Of a stretch of 64,000 nucleotides of DNA, positions 35,321-49,032 are shown one piece after another. Each line of letters starts with the position of its first letter. The stretch's first letter is position 1. The translations under genes were made by a program, and so were the position numbers. The stretch lies in NCBI RefSeq assembly GCF_020085105.1, contig NC_058055.1, positions 16,563,822 to 16,627,821 on the forward strand, written 5' to 3'. The stretch comes from Siniperca chuatsi. Its lineage: Eukaryota > Chordata > Actinopteri > Centrarchiformes > Sinipercidae. The notes beneath the pieces are model-generated. The model saw nothing but the letters and a program-made list of their open reading frames with translations. It made no database searches and was not told the DNA's origin.

Positions 35321-35893
35321 TTATTAAACTAATATACTTTACTGCAGTAGCCTAGTGGAATCAGAACCACAATGTAAAAATACCAGTGCTAGAGGAAGCA
35401 TCCAGATCTTTTACTACTACGACAGTGTAAAAAATTGTCTGTAACAAGTGCTGCATTGAACACGTTAGGCCTACTGGAGTAAAAGTATGTTAAGTATAAT
35501 CAGGAAAATGTACTTCAAGTAGTAAAAGTAAAAGAGAAATGAACCCTGTGACTAATATACTGTTATAGGACTATCATTAGATTATAATTACTCATGTATT
35601 AATGTAAAAGCAGGACTTTACTGTGGTAGCTGGTTGAGGTGTAGTTAACTATTTTGTATAGGACTGCAACTAATGATTGTTTTCATTATGGATCAATCTT
35701 CTCATTATTTTCTCCATTAGGTGATTGATTGTTTGGTTTGTAAAACTTCAGAAAACAATGAGAAATAATTACTCAGAGCCCAAAGTGACACCTTCACAAT
35801 GCTTTCTTTTGTCAGACCAATAATGACCAATAGCAGCTAAATCCTCACATTTGTGATGCTGGAACCATGAAATGTTTTTGCATGAAAAGTGAC

Positions 35894-35913
35894 TTAAAGG
35901 ACCAGTGTGTAAC

Positions 35914-35989
<76 letters not shown>

Positions 35990-36239
35990 CATAAGTATGT
36001 TTTCATTAGTGTATAATCACCTGAAAATAAGAATCGTTGTGTTTTCATTACCTTAGAATAAGACTATTTTATTTACATAGGGAGTGGGCCCCTTCCACGG
36101 AGGTCGCCATGTTGCACCGCCATGTTTCTACAGTAGCCCAGAACGGACAAACCAAACACTGGCTCTAGAGAGGGCCGTTCATGGTCAAACTGCAATTTCA
36201 CCGCTAGATGCCACTAAATCCTTCTCACTGCTCCTTTAA
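35894..36239. mobile_element. TTAA-flanked MITE with internal (TA)n
   Basis: TTAA then AGGACCAGTGTG at the left; CACTGCTCCT then TTAA at the right: inverted ends AGGA(C/G)CAGTG with TTAA target sites. It contains the GGAGTGGGCCCCTTCCACGG and GCCATGTT segments common in fish genomes. The TA microsatellite (35917-35984) lies inside it. Confidence 0.65.
35917..35984. repeat. (TA)n microsatellite
   Basis: About 34 uninterrupted TA dinucleotides inside the TTAA-type MITE. Confidence 0.95.
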
Positions 36240-36699
36240 ACGATTATCAAAATAGTTCCCAGTTAACTTTCATCAATCTGCTAATTGGTTATTCGACTAA
36301 TCGTTTCAGCTGTACTTGTTTATACTGTTGGGTAGTTTAATTTATAACAGAACATCACATTTTATAATCTCTTCATGTGTTTTGTATGAAAAATCCCAAT
36401 TTGTAAAGTAACTATCAACTAAAGCTGTCAAATTAGTAAAAAGTACAATATTTGTATAAAGTGGCATTAAAAGAAACGATTTAAACTGAGACCTCAAATT
36501 TAGTCTTAAGTACACTACTTGAGTAAATGTACGTAGTTACATTCCACCACTGAAAAATACTCCACTTCAAGTAAAAGTCCTGAATCCTACTGCATTTTAC
36601 TTAAGTAAAGTACAAATGTATCGTGCAAAATGTACTTCAAGTATCAAAAGTAAAAGTATTAATGGGCAGTGTCAATGTTACATTATTGTATAACTGAAT

Positions 36700-37036
36700 T
36701 ATTATTTCTGCTGATACAATTAGTGGATCAACAGAAAATTAATATGCCACTATTTTGACAATCGATAAATAGTTTTGAGTCATTTAAAAGAAAAAATGCC
36801 AAAATTGTCTGGTTCTCTGGTTTCTTTGTCTTTTATGATAGTAAACTGAATACTTGGGCCGACAAAACAAAACATTTGAAAATGTCACCTTGTGCTTGTG
36901 GAAACTGTGATGGGCATTTTTCAAAACGTTCTGATATTTTATTGACCAAACGAACATTAATCATAAATAATAATTAAATAATCGAATAATCAAGAAAATA
37001 ATTAATAATGAAAATAATCGTCAGTTGCAGTCCTAA
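36700..37036 (-). mobile_element. hAT-like MITE copy (GGGCTGCAAC family)
   Basis: Ends AATAATCGTCAGTTGCAGTCCTA, the inverse of the family's left end, and carries the GTGACATTTTC-like and TCTGGTT interior seen in the other copies. Confidence 0.5.
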
Positions 37037-37639
37037 TGCATTTTGTGAGCATTATTTAAATTCTGGACCTAATTTTAACTACTACTACATACTGTACAAT
37101 ACTTTAATATGTAATAATTAATATTTTATAACTGATTATAGATTTTCTGTGTAAAAATCTTAATCAGTAAGTAACTATAGCGGTGTAATAAATATAGTGG
37201 AGTAAAAAGTGAAATGTTGCAATTTTCAAAGTAAAGTACAAGTACCTCAAAATTGTAGTTAATCACAGTGTTTGAGTAAATGTATGTTGCTACTTTCCGC
37301 CACTGTACTTTTGCATCAGAAGGCAGAACGCTCCTTGGTTATACTGCACTATAGGCTATATATTATATTATACTGTATAATCTGTATGTTGTAACTATAA
37401 TCTGAAACAACCTTTAACCGCATTATATTATTCTTCATCATAATTCCCAACACACACAAACACACAGGCTTTTTCATTTTTTCTTTTAATGCCATTTGGC
37501 TATTTTGTTGTAAATGTCACCATCTTTAACCACAACAGAGAGGGCACTATATGCAAACAAAGATTTGATATGATGGATGGGATAGACGTGATCTGTGAAG
37601 AGGTTCAGTTTATAATTTTCATTACTGATTAATTTTGCA

Positions 37640-37858
37640 ATAATTTTTTGTGTTAGTTTATAAAAAAAGTGCAAAAAATGCCCATTGCAATATCCTACAG
37701 CACAAGGTGAACTCTTAAAATTTCATGTTTTGTTAATCAACTGTCCAAAACCCAAAGATATTCAGTTTACAATTATATAAAACAGATTAATTGATTATCA
37801 AAATAGTTTCCGATTATTTTTCTGTTGATCGATTAATCAAGTAATCGTTTCAGCTCCA
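37640..37858 (+). mobile_element. hAT-like MITE fragment before aldh3a2
   Basis: The right end GATTAATCAAGTAATCGTTTCAGCTCC matches the family terminus. The left end is missing. It lies 120 bp before the first coding exon. Confidence 0.5.
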
Positions 37859-37978
37859 GTTCAGTTGGCAATTGGCAGCAATTGATTTGCATGGATGAGA
37901 AAATACTCCACAGTCGTAGTTTTTAAATCAAAGTGGCAGCTCCTGCTGTTGAACATTTGATTTTGTTTTCTCCCCAGG

Positions 37979-40900
37979 ATGTCCCGGGAGCAGCAGGCGG
38001 TGGCTCGTGCCAGGAAAGCCTTTGAAACAGGCAGGTCCAAATGTTTTGAGCACCGGATCCGCCAGTTGAAGAACCTGCAGCGGTTATTCACTGAGAGACA
38101 GAAAGAGATTTCAGATGCCATCAAGAAAGACCTCAATAAGGTGAGTAGTGAATGGCTCTTCCTCACGGTCCTAATTTAATCGATACCTGGTCTGCTACAA
38201 GCTTGAGAGTCCGGGTTGGTTCTCCGACAAAACAAAGACTGAGAATAAAACTAATCAGAGGCATTTCTTTTGGTTCAGACTTTTGGATTTCTTTGTGCAA
38301 ATTAGCTACAGGCTAGTAGCTAGTCTTATCAAGTGTCTATCACAGGTTTTCATGGTTTAATCTACACAACCCAAGGTTAGAACAGTAAGTCCTGGACTTA
38401 TTTCCACTGTTATCACTGGTGTTGACACAGTTCACCAACTTTTATCAAGACAGAGACTGGCATTCAGTGTCTAATGTTAAGATAGGTTAGAAAATTAGCA
38501 CCAAAGAACTAGAAAACTGAATCATACGAACAAACAATTGATAAAAATCTTTTCAGAAAGCTACAGTTGTCATGGTTAATTTTAAAACTTTCTTGGGTTT
38601 GCAAGAAAACATACAGTGAAAAAAAGAGAAAAAGAAATACAATATCAGCTGTGAGCAAGTCCAATGTCATTGTCTTCATCCCCAGAGCGAGGTGGGGACC
38701 CAGCTGTACGAGACTCTGGGTCTGGAGGGGGAGATCAGCCTGGCCATCAGGAAGCTGAAGGAGTGGGCGGCCCCTCGATCCGTGGAGAAGAACCTGATTA
38801 CCCTCGGCGACACCGTCTACATCAAGCCGGAGCCACTGGGAGTGGTGCTTATCATCGGGGCCTGGAACTACCCCTGGGCTGTCACCATCCAGCCGCTCAT
38901 TGGAGCTATCGCTGCTGGTACTGTAGCATGCTGTGTGTGTGTGTGTGTGTGTGTCTGTGTGTGTGATGTAACAAGGTCAGCGTTTACATTTCTATCTGAT
39001 TTCATCATCATTTCCCCCTGTGATGAACTTTGAGAAGGGATCTGTCTGCACAATATCTGTAGACGCCACTGGTTGAACTTTGAAACACTGATGCAAGATT
39101 TGTGTCCTTTGTCCACACAAGCAATTTCAAAATTAGACAAAATAGCATGAGAAGGTCACAATTTAGATATAAGAGTTTGTTGTGCATGATATTATGCATG
39201 TGCTTAGAGGCACCTCAAAGCTGTCTGTTGATCAACTAACAAACATGCAGAAACCACTACAACTCTGTCTCATTTTCAGTCTGTATATTCAATTTTCTCT
39301 AATTCGTTTATTTTTCAGTCCTGTTCAGTTTCCTTGTCTTGTGATCATAACCACTCCGCTTCCCTTTTTATTCTGGTATGACCAAACATTCTTTATGCTC
39401 TGTCAGCTTGTTATAATGGGTCAAAGGCCACTCTGTGGACTCTGTACTGCAGTCATGACAGAGTTAAAAGATTAGCAATAGATTCCGAATAAATGAGTGT
39501 CTTCTAATGTGTATTTAATTGTCACATGCAGGTGATCATGTATTTTTTGTTCCCTTATGCGTGCATGTTGGTGTGTTTGCACGTGTGAACATACATGTCT
39601 CAACTATGTGCATTTGTCTCTATCATCAGCGATGGTTCATAGGACAAATTTCCAAGCTCCAAGATAATGAGTGAACTCATGAATAATTCATTCCTGTATC
39701 AAAAGCTACCCTTAAATGGCCGCCCTGCCCTTGTATAGAGGCTCTAAATCAAGTGTTTTGCCTTGGCTCTGATCACTTTGTGATGCAAACCTCTGTGTGA
39801 AGTGTTTGTTTGTGACTATTCAGCATGACACTACAGTATTTTTAATGGTCTTTTGTCTGATTCTTTATTTGATTGAATCTTTTGTTTGTTACAGACTTGT
39901 TCAGCATTACCATCTGTAAAACTTTCCTGAATTTGGTTAACATGCCCTTAGCAGGATTCAAACTCAGGAATCTGACAGGGGAACACATGTGGCAATATCT
40001 TAAATATCTTATTGTTTGTTACTTGCCCCCTGTGATAGCTTTACATATTAGTGCTACGAGAGCTGCTGCAGCTAGACAGCTCATTTGTATTTCATTTGGA
40101 TAAGACCTGTTTAGACTCAAACACTGATGGCTGGAGGACTTCAATGAGTCCTGCCAGGCTGCAGCCCAAGCCCAGTAAGTGTTTACACAGCAAGGACTTT
40201 ATCCTTTGCTCCAACATTATCAGATTTAAAACCAACAGTCATATCAGCCTTGCAGGTCTTTTCTCTTGATTTATCGGGCGATACATGATACAGATAATCA
40301 AGATTCAGATTTAACACATTTAAACATTTTAAATATAGGCACTTGCTGTATAAATAAGCACTGTCCTGTCAGACTGTGTGAAATGGCAAAGTATGGAAAT
40401 GTTGTCAGGTGGTATGAATTAACAATTCATTTGCAAAAATCAGTAGTCTTATGTAAGAAGTAGGTAATACATATGCTCCCATTCAAAAACAACCCTGACA
40501 TATACACTACATGTACCTGCTCAGCACCAAATGGCAGACAGACACAGTTAGCGACTAGCTGGTGAACACAGTGGAGAATTTAGCAGCTAAAGAGCCAGAT
40601 ATTTCCCTCAGTAGTTGGTGGTGGAGACCAAAAACTGAGCTAAAAGAGAGTTAATATTGGACTCATTAGGTGACCATTTGACATGGCTCCAGATGAATGT
40701 TTCTCCATAACTGTTGGATGTGTAAATAAGAAACTGTTTGCTAACAAGTTCACTATATCAACTTAAAAGGTTATGATATGTCATTGTGTTCACAACTAGT
40801 TTCCACTGCCACCAAGTGGCCAACGTTTTTGCAGGTTTAAATGAAGGTACAGTGGAAGAAAACAAGACTATGGGGAACAAGGGAGTAACAATTGGGAATT

Positions 40901-43900
40901 TTAGAGAAAAGGAGAAATAAATTATACTTTTAGTTTAGAGTTTTACTTTTCAGTGTTACCAAATATTCTAAACTCAAGGTTCACTTACTAGCTTTCAACT
41001 TAATTTAAAAGCTTTCTCCAGCAAAAAGAACGTACACAGGTGTCATCACATGACATAAGTACATAAGTTTGTTCACGTGATAACAGGTGGTCGTATATTA
41101 GGTGGGAGAATGTGATTATTATTTTATTCAAAATGTCTTCAAGTTTCATCAGCTTACTTTTGAGAATTTGTAACGCCAGCTATCCTAAATGGAAAGTAAG
41201 ACACATTTCATCACAAAAAAAAGAAAATGGAAGCAACTATTGACCCCACTGGAAAACAGTCTGCATGATAGGCGTGCAATTTTGCACCAGAACAGCTAAT
41301 GCATGAAAAAGTGAACTTTAGGATGGAGCCTAAAGCTATACATTTGACTGTATTCAAGACTTGTCCAGACACTCTGGTTAGTCTACCTTTAATGTTTTCC
41401 CCCATCTTTGTCATTAGCAACACTACTAAAGTATCATAAAAGACTAAGCTTTTCTGTTAATTATTATTTTTTTACAGACTATTATTTATACATTACAAAT
41501 GGTGAATTGACAGAATGCCCATTACTCCCTATGAGACCACAATACTGCCATAAACAAACACATTTCATGTTAAATTTGTGCTGACTCACTTGGTAAAGCA
41601 AACTGGACAAACAGCATCAAAGAAAATGAAGGCTTTGAAACGTATTTGTTACATAATTAGTATGTAAAAGTATACAATTCTCTTTTGTACTTTGTGGACG
41701 ATGTCTTGCTATCTTGTAATATCTGCTGCTTTTGACATTTACCTGTCCAGGCAATGCTGCTGTGGTCAAGCCCTCTGAGGTGTGTGTTCACACTGCAAAG
41801 GTCATGGAGGATCTGCTGCCACTTTACATCGACAAAGTAAGGATGGGTCTCATGACATCCACATAGTACGTATCCGAGGACTCATGGAAGGGAAACACGA
41901 CACTGTTATTGTTCATGAAATGTAAGAATGTTATTGCCCTACAAAGGCAGAGTGCAGTAAGGTGAGAGAAAAGGGTTTAAAGTTTTCAGGCTGGGTAGCA
42001 AACTTTAAAACTGATTAAAATGTTGTAATGCTTTATGTCGTTTTAGGCTGATTATTTTAATCAAAGAAATCCTTGCCATAGAACCCACACAATACCTAAA
42101 AACGCTGATGGATAATCTTAACTGAATGCTCAGAGAAACTGCAGTATCTACCAACAAAATGTGTTCTCTCAGCTTTCTTATCCATTTTAACTTTAGTTTG
42201 ATTATTATTTACAGTCCGTAGCTTATAGGAATCACGTTTCTATGTGTCGGAGTACTATTAATATTTATATTGAAATCAATATAATACATTCATTTACAAT
42301 TTATACATTTAAGTATGTAATTTCAACGTAGCTTTTCCACAATTTGGAAAAATGAGATGGCAGCTGAGACCTGCTAAGCTAGCTACCTTTAGCAGGAGTT
42401 TAGCTGTATATTTTTTCTTCTCCCTCATGAATTGATTTAGCTGCTGCTTTATTTAATTATGTGGAATAACAAGGTGAATAACTAAAATGTCAGTTCATTA
42501 AAACAGACAATTAAGTTGTATTCTTTGCAGGGTAGAATATTTTAACCCTCCTTGCTCACCAAATGAGGATACTAACGACAGGCTTAAGTTCCAGAAAGAT
42601 TAACATAATTGACATTTCAAACAGGATTATTTCCTCTCTGAACAATAACACATATTTTGGGCTGTTTAGTCCACGTTACAATAGCTTTTTTTCTGCTGGC
42701 TACATGTGCACTGACACAGTATATCAGGCAAACACTGTTCACCTTTACTGTATATAAACTTTACATGGGCCACCGTGCATAGAAAGGCTCATAACAGGTA
42801 AAGTGTTTGCTTGGCTCTTTTAATGTGCCAATAAACAGCAACCAGTTTTATTTTAATCTCAATTTTGTCTGCAGATGATCTACAAAGCCAAAAAAGAAAT
42901 TTTAATAAAATGCGTGTCACAAAACTGCCCACACGTTGTTTCAGTAACTACACGCTGCTTTGTGATTAATTGAATGTGTTTTTCTACCCTGCGTGTCAGG
43001 AGCTTTACCCTGTAGTAACCGGAGGAGTGTCAGAGACCCAGGAGCTGCTGCGCCAGAGGTTCGATCACATCTTCTACACCGGCAACAGCGTGGTGGGCAA
43101 ACTGATCATGGAGGCTGCTGCCAAACACCTGACACCTGTCACCCTGGAGCTGGGTGGCAAGAGCCCCTGCTACATTGACAAAAACTGTGACATAAGCATA
43201 GCCTGCAGGTCAGAACAGTGACTGAATATGGTTTGACTTAATGGTTATTTTCTCCATTCTTTTTATAGCTATTTATTTCTTTAACACACAATCCATCCTG
43301 TCTCTCTTGTACTGTAGCTGTTCCTTCCTGAGACCCTTCTGTTAACTCTTTCACTACTGTGTAGGCGTGTCGCCTGGGGAAAGTACACTAACTGTGGTCA
43401 GACCTGCATCGCCCCAGACTACATCCTTTGTGACCCCAGCATCCAGGACCGGGTCATTGAAGAGGTCAAGAAGTCCATTAAGGTACTGAAGACCTGAAAA
43501 CACACTAAGGGAAAAGTAATGATCTTTCTTTTCCATTGTAAACTTCAAAAACAGGTGATTCTGACCAAAAGATTCATTATCAAAGGACCCAAAATGACTA
43601 ATAGCAGTAACCTGTAATGTCAGAAAGTCCTGAGATCTTCATGTTATTGCGGAGGAAAACTAAACTAAACAAAATTTTAAAAACCCTGATTTAGGGGGCT
43701 TTTTCTTTCGTATTCTTTGCCCGGATTTTTTGTAATTTAAGCTTTTTTTGTTGTTAAGTTTTCCAACATATAAACACAATAATGCAACATATTACAGTAA
43801 ACCAATGAACAACACAAAACAAATCTGGTCACATATAGTAGTTAACTGATGTAAAACAAGCCACACTATTAAAATAATGAAAGAAAAAAAGACAATAGAC

Positions 43901-46900
43901 AAAAAGAGAGCACAAAATATAAATAAAATACTACATAAATACATAAAAATGAGACAAGACTTCATAAAACTTCCCTTGGTAAATATTAGTCCTTGCGATT
44001 AAAGATTCAAAAGAGGCAATGTCAGTCATTAATTATAACCATTCATCAAAAACAGGCTTTGTCTGACTCTTCCAATGGCGGAGAACAATCCTTGAAGCAC
44101 CAATAAAGCCTGCCAGTGCAAATACACATTTTTGTTTGGATATACCTGGGGGTAGGAGAGACCTGTTTTCTAATAAGCACAACTGGGGAGAATCTGGCAA
44201 TAGTTTATGCAACCGCTTTCCAATACTTTTGGCTACTTGTTTCCAAAATGGAGAAACAAAAGAACAATCCCACATTAAAAGAAGAAAAGTACACCTCCAA
44301 CAGTAATTCTATGTCCAGATTTTACAAGAACGTTTGTGTAGTTATGAGATTGTTTCCTCTGGCAGGAGTTCTACACAGACAACCCAAAGACCTGCCCTGA
44401 CTATGGACGCATCATCAACCAGCGCCACTTCAAGAGGATAATGACCTTGTTGGAAGACAGCACCATCGCTGTAGGAGGAGACAATGACGAGTCAGACTGC
44501 TACATAGGTAATCCTTCTGACAACCACCAGCTCTTCACATGAAAATCAATCAGGACTTATCTACCTGAGTAGAGTTTAGTGGGAGCTTTTTTTATGCTTT
44601 TCATTCAGGCAATTACTCACACTGACATATGTTTAGTAATGCAGAACAAACTATAAAAACATGCATGTGATAAATAGTGTTTCTGTGTTGTGTTTAGCCC
44701 CCACAGTTCTGCGGGACGTGAAGCCAGAGGCGAAGGTGATGCAGGAGGAGATATTTGGACCTCTGCTTCCCATCTTGCTGGTCAGCAGCCTGGACGAAGC
44801 CATCAAGTTTATCAATAAGGGAGAGAAACCTCTGGCCCTCTACATCTTCACATCAGATAACAAGGTAACTAACTACTGTTAACTACACAGCAGAGTATTT
44901 AACAGATGCAGACCTCTACATGTACAGTATGTAGATTCAGACTCACAGGCATAACATAACTCTTCGCTCTAAAGGTGATCACGAAAATGACAGAAGAGAC
45001 CTCCAGTGGAGGACTGGTGGCCAACGACTGTCTTGTGCACTATTCTGTCAGCTCTCTGCCTTTCGGAGGAGTGGGTGAGTACTCACAGGGGCCGAAATCG
45101 TACTACAAACAAGAGTTCACGTACTCTCTCTTTTTCTTATTCACTCACTTAGTTTATTTCCCATTTACAGAGCCACGGCTGTGTACAAACACCAGATTTT
45201 TTTTTCAGTGCATACACTGAACGGACAGCTAGCGGACCGTGATGAGATATTAGCTGAATTTGACAAAAAGACGTGTATTGGATTAGAATCGCATACCCCA
45301 CCTTTAAATAAAGGTTCAAAGGTTCCCTGTGCACATACACACTATGCTTGAAAAGACAAGACAATTTGATTTATTGTTTTAAAGCCCAACAAATACATGT
45401 ATACAGTGCCTCACTGAAAAAACATTTTCCAAAGCATACCTGACTTTTTAGACTGATTTCACACCTTTCAGACATCCACTAGTTTTCATTCGCTTTAGTT
45501 TGCTTGAACTTGCTGGAGATAATTAATCCATCACAGTGAACATTTATTTTATAGTTTTGTTATTTGTCAGTGTTAAATTACCATCATGTGCTAATCCAAC
45601 TGTTCTGAAATCTCTTCGTTGTTGGGTTCAAGAAAAGAGATTTTAGAGTTACTGCAGAATGAACTCGAGTAACCTCTATAATACCAGAAACCAAATTTGA
45701 TCATTAATTTACTTAAGTTCTTGTTTGTTTTTAGGGTTGATTTCCTAGCTCATGCCAGCTCATGAAGCAGTACCTTTTGGCAGCTTACACTCAACACATT
45801 TTTCAGAACAGTCTCTGCTCTCAAATGTTTTATCACCTGAGTGACATTGTGCTCAGCATTATTGGCTGATTGCTTTGATTCAAAGCCATCAAACTAGAAG
45901 CCAATATGTGTTCACACAGTCAAACCATCTCCCTCTGTTTTCACGTACAGGAAACAGTGGTATGGGTTGCTACCACGGCAAGTTTACCTTTGACCAGCTG
46001 AGCCACCTGCGTGGTTGTCTCATCAAAAAGCTGAATATGGAGGGAGTGAACAGCATGAGGTACCCGCCTCACACGGCCAAGAAACTGGGCTGGGCACGCT
46101 TCTTCATCATGAAGACCGTAGACGTGGGCTGGATTGGGCAGATGGCGCTCTTAGCCGTCCTGGCTGTGGTGGTTGCTGTGGTGATACAGGTGAGTTACAG
46201 AGGAAGAGAGGAAGACCACTACAAAGTGCCAAACAGACAAAAACATGTTTGCATTGTGTGTCATGGGGAAGCAAAGCTGGAAGAAAAAACACAGACCACA
46301 CTGATAGCTTTTGAAGTTATGAAGAACTGGGAAGCTTAAAATGCCTGTAATCGACTACTTGTCCATTTCGCAGATGCCAAGTGCTCCTTGTTTAATTTCA
46401 TACTTGAGAATTGTTTTTATTTTGTGCAACTTTATACTTCTACTCCGCTACATCTCAAAGGCAAACACTACATTTGTCTGACAGCTTTAGTTACTTTTCT
46501 GATTACAATTTTCCATACCCTTCCTGTCCAGTGAAAACCATGTATGTCCAAATTTGGTGATTTTGAATTTGAATGTTTCTGATAAACTGAAGGATGAAGT
46601 GTTCCTTTATGGGTTGAGAAAATTATCCTTCTTCTTAAACTAAATAAACTACTTAAACCCCTGTAAAATGCACCATCACAAAGCTGAAAACGGCTGTTTT
46701 TCTGAGCTCATGAAAATGACTTTTTAGAGATACGTGGTTCTCACAGGACAGCGACTCAACAAACATATGATGATCTTATAGATTATGATGCACTGCTGTA
46801 GATTAAACTACCCAACAGTATGGGAGAAAAACCTTCAGCTGGGCCAGATGTCTTCAGGTCCTCATGCACACAGTTTCATTCTTCTTCAATAAAACACTTG

Positions 46901-48348
46901 AGTCTAATAGAGTCCAATGCAATATAGATTTTACTGTAATATCAAAACAAGGTACACGTAAAACCGAGTTGGTTCATGAAGCAACTGAACAGGCTCAGTT
47001 GTGCATTCACTTATATTTTCAAAACATGCACCTCCTGGCTGGTTGTTGGGATGTTCCCTATTGGTCCATAATCAAAACATGGAAATCATTAACAGTCTCT
47101 GATTGGTTATGAATTATTGTGCCATTACGCTTTTACCAGCGTGAGGATGCCATTACACAAGGAAACTTCTGATTAAAGACACGAAAACATAATTAACTCG
47201 ACTGTCCTTGAATACATTGGGTAAAGATAAGGATAAGGATAAACTAAAACAGGAGGATCCGGGCAGAGAGATATGACTCCTGGGAAAAGCGTCTTTTCTG
47301 TCTCTTAATAAGACAGGAAGAGTTTATCACAAAACTTCCCAGACTCTGCACAACGGAATCTTTGATTAAAATGAAGCATATCATAACTCTCAACAAACGA
47401 GCGCCCTCCGACCTTCGGCAAAACACATCAAAGCCCACAGCTGTTGGTATTACATGTGTACAGAGAGCATGCACATTTTATTCTCACAACTCTCATGTAC
47501 GTCAATCACTTTTTATAAGCTACAGTATATTCTAAACTAAATAAAAATAAAGGCTTTGTTACAACACTATATGCATTAATCAGGAAACATATTACTTGCG
47601 CTCAAAGAGTGAGTTAATTCATGTACCCAGGAACACAGGGAAGGGGAAGGTCACTCTGCTCTGTGGGCTCCACAGTGCATACACAAATACAGAGCTTCTC
47701 CATACTTGGTGCAATACAGGCAGGCCGGCGCTTTCACTTAGCAACACAACCTGAATCATTTTTGAACTTGATTGTCTATATATGTCTATATCAAGGAAAA
47801 TATTTTCCACAAACATAAACATCTACAGCAGTAAAACACTGATTACAAAACCTAGGGAATTGCAAACCCAGGAAACAGTTGTTTATTAAAGGTAAACAAC
47901 AAAGATGACTGGCGTCTGACAGCCGATTACTGCAGAAAGTCAGTGTGTTGAATGGATACATGCATTTAAACAAAACCACACATATCCTTAAAGGCAGAAT
48001 GCATTTCTTACCTCATAATATATCTATAAAACGGATTTAAATGTTTGGAAGCTTTTTGAGACTTTGAAAGTAACCTTGTAATTTTTGTGCACGTTTCCAC
48101 CACCAACTGTCAATATGTGTTACCGCCCTGTCCTGTGTTACAAACAGGACAGGGTGGGTTCATGTCCTGTTTGTATCAATACGCTGCTCTACAGCACCAC
48201 CAGTGGACAAAAACTTCACAGCTTACCTTTGAAATACTTGTCAGTCATTTTGCAAGCAGTGTGGATGCAGAGGAAGAGAGAGATTAAAGAAAAGTGATTA
48301 ACTGACTAACTGAAGGATAATTTTGTTTTTCAGAATTATCTCCATTGA
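37979..48348 (+). CDS. aldh3a2: aldh3a2, fatty aldehyde dehydrogenase (10 coding exons, 489 aa)
   Basis: Oxidises long-chain aliphatic aldehydes to fatty acids with NAD+ on the ER membrane; its loss in human causes Sjogren-Larsson syndrome. Exons: 37979-38140, 38686-38917, 41751-41836, 43000-43208, 43365-43482, 44366-44507, 44698-44864, 44975-45074, 45951-46189, 48334-48348, all phase-consistent. Marks: [19 protein letters not shown], the nucleotide loop [18 protein letters not shown] with general-base Glu210, NCGQTC with catalytic Cys244, EEIFGPLLP and [15 protein letters not shown]. The tail ends in a hydrophobic anchor (residues about 466-485), then NYLH and stop from a tiny last exon with AATAAA at 48442-48447. 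Human FALDH is 485 aa. A possible alternative last exon lies at 49033. Teleosts often have a and b copies; not resolved. Confidence 0.92.
38930..38965 (+). repeat. (TG)n microsatellite after aldh3a2 exon 2
   Basis: TG run starting about 13 bp after the exon 2 donor. Confidence 0.85.
40480..40850 (+). repeat. Interspersed repeat shared with 57820-58270
   Basis: ACTAGCTGGTGAACACAGTG, TTTAGCAGCTAAAGAGCCA and CTCCAATGTTTCTCC-like segments are shared in the same order by both places. Non-coding; family unknown. In aldh3a2 intron 2. Confidence 0.5.
43740..44278 (-). mobile_element. 5'-truncated L1-type LINE fragment in aldh3a2 intron 5
   Basis: Minus-strand frame 44033-44275 encodes [20 protein letters not shown] and later [11 protein letters not shown], with [15 protein letters not shown] and a final DEWL. 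This is the pattern of the extreme C-terminus of L1-clade ORF2. The T-rich left border (43741-43755) is the A-rich 3' tail on the minus strand. No clear target duplication found, so it is older than the 26313 insertion. Confidence 0.7.
48126..48154. other. Perfect hairpin CCCTGTCCTG / CAGGACAGGG
   Basis: Ten-base arms with a 9-base loop in aldh3a2 intron 9, followed by a partial direct repeat (CATGTCCTGTTTGTATCAAT). Probably part of an interspersed repeat. Confidence 0.5.
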
Positions 48349-48441
48349 AGACACCCCGCTGCTTCCCAGACAACAAGTCTGTCGTATCCTTGACCCTGAG
48401 GACCAGAGAGAAGAGCAGCATGGATTTCTTACCATTTCATC

Positions 48442-48447
48442 AATAAA
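48442..48447 (+). terminator. aldh3a2: aldh3a2 poly(A) signal
   Basis: AATAAA 94 bp after the NYLH stop codon, supporting the tiny last exon at 48334. Confidence 0.6.
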
Positions 48448-49032
48448 TATCTGTGTAAATCAGCATCTGCACTGCTGTAATACAGGGAATGTTTATGGTG
48501 TTGCCTTAATCTATTTACATTTCAATAACGGTGTCAGAAGTTTCATGTAGCTCACCGTAGAAAGCATCTTATTTTCATGAAGGTGATTATTTATTCCCAT
48601 GTATGGCTCTTAAATTTGTGTTCAGCATTAACAACGTTCCCTTTTAACCCGTTAGATTAAATACACTTTCTACAGTAATATTCATTATAATGCTGTGAAT
48701 GATTTTAAATGAAGTAACAAACAGTATGATGATTTGTAGCATTTGCTAACAGTCATGTTCACTGAGGAGCCGGATTTTTTTTGGGTAAAATTTAACGAAC
48801 CTGCAATTTCTTGTTATAATGAAACTGTTTTATTGTGTAGGAATTACCTACAGTTAATTTTGTGTCCTTTACATTTCAATGACCGATCAGCCATTAACTT
48901 GACGTTCAGCCTGAAGGTACTTGATAATTGCTGCCCAGTGTAGGTTTGTTGTTTTTTCAGTGTGTGCCTGCCCGCTGACAGCAGAGGTGAAGACAACATG
49001 TCTGTCAGTCTGTCTCTGAGACATGTGTACAG

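Larger units (their letters stand above)
35659..36314 (+). mobile_element. hAT-like MITE carrying a nested TTAA-type MITE
   Basis: Ends TAGGACTGCAACTAATGATT (left) and ACTAATCGTTTCAGCTGTA (right) match the GGGCTGCAAC family. It is interrupted at 35894-36239 by another element. Target duplication not convincing (5 of 8). Confidence 0.6.

Noticed and set aside
43354-43548. Minus-strand open frame
   Set aside because: Antisense to aldh3a2 exon 5, which carries the catalytic NCGQTC.
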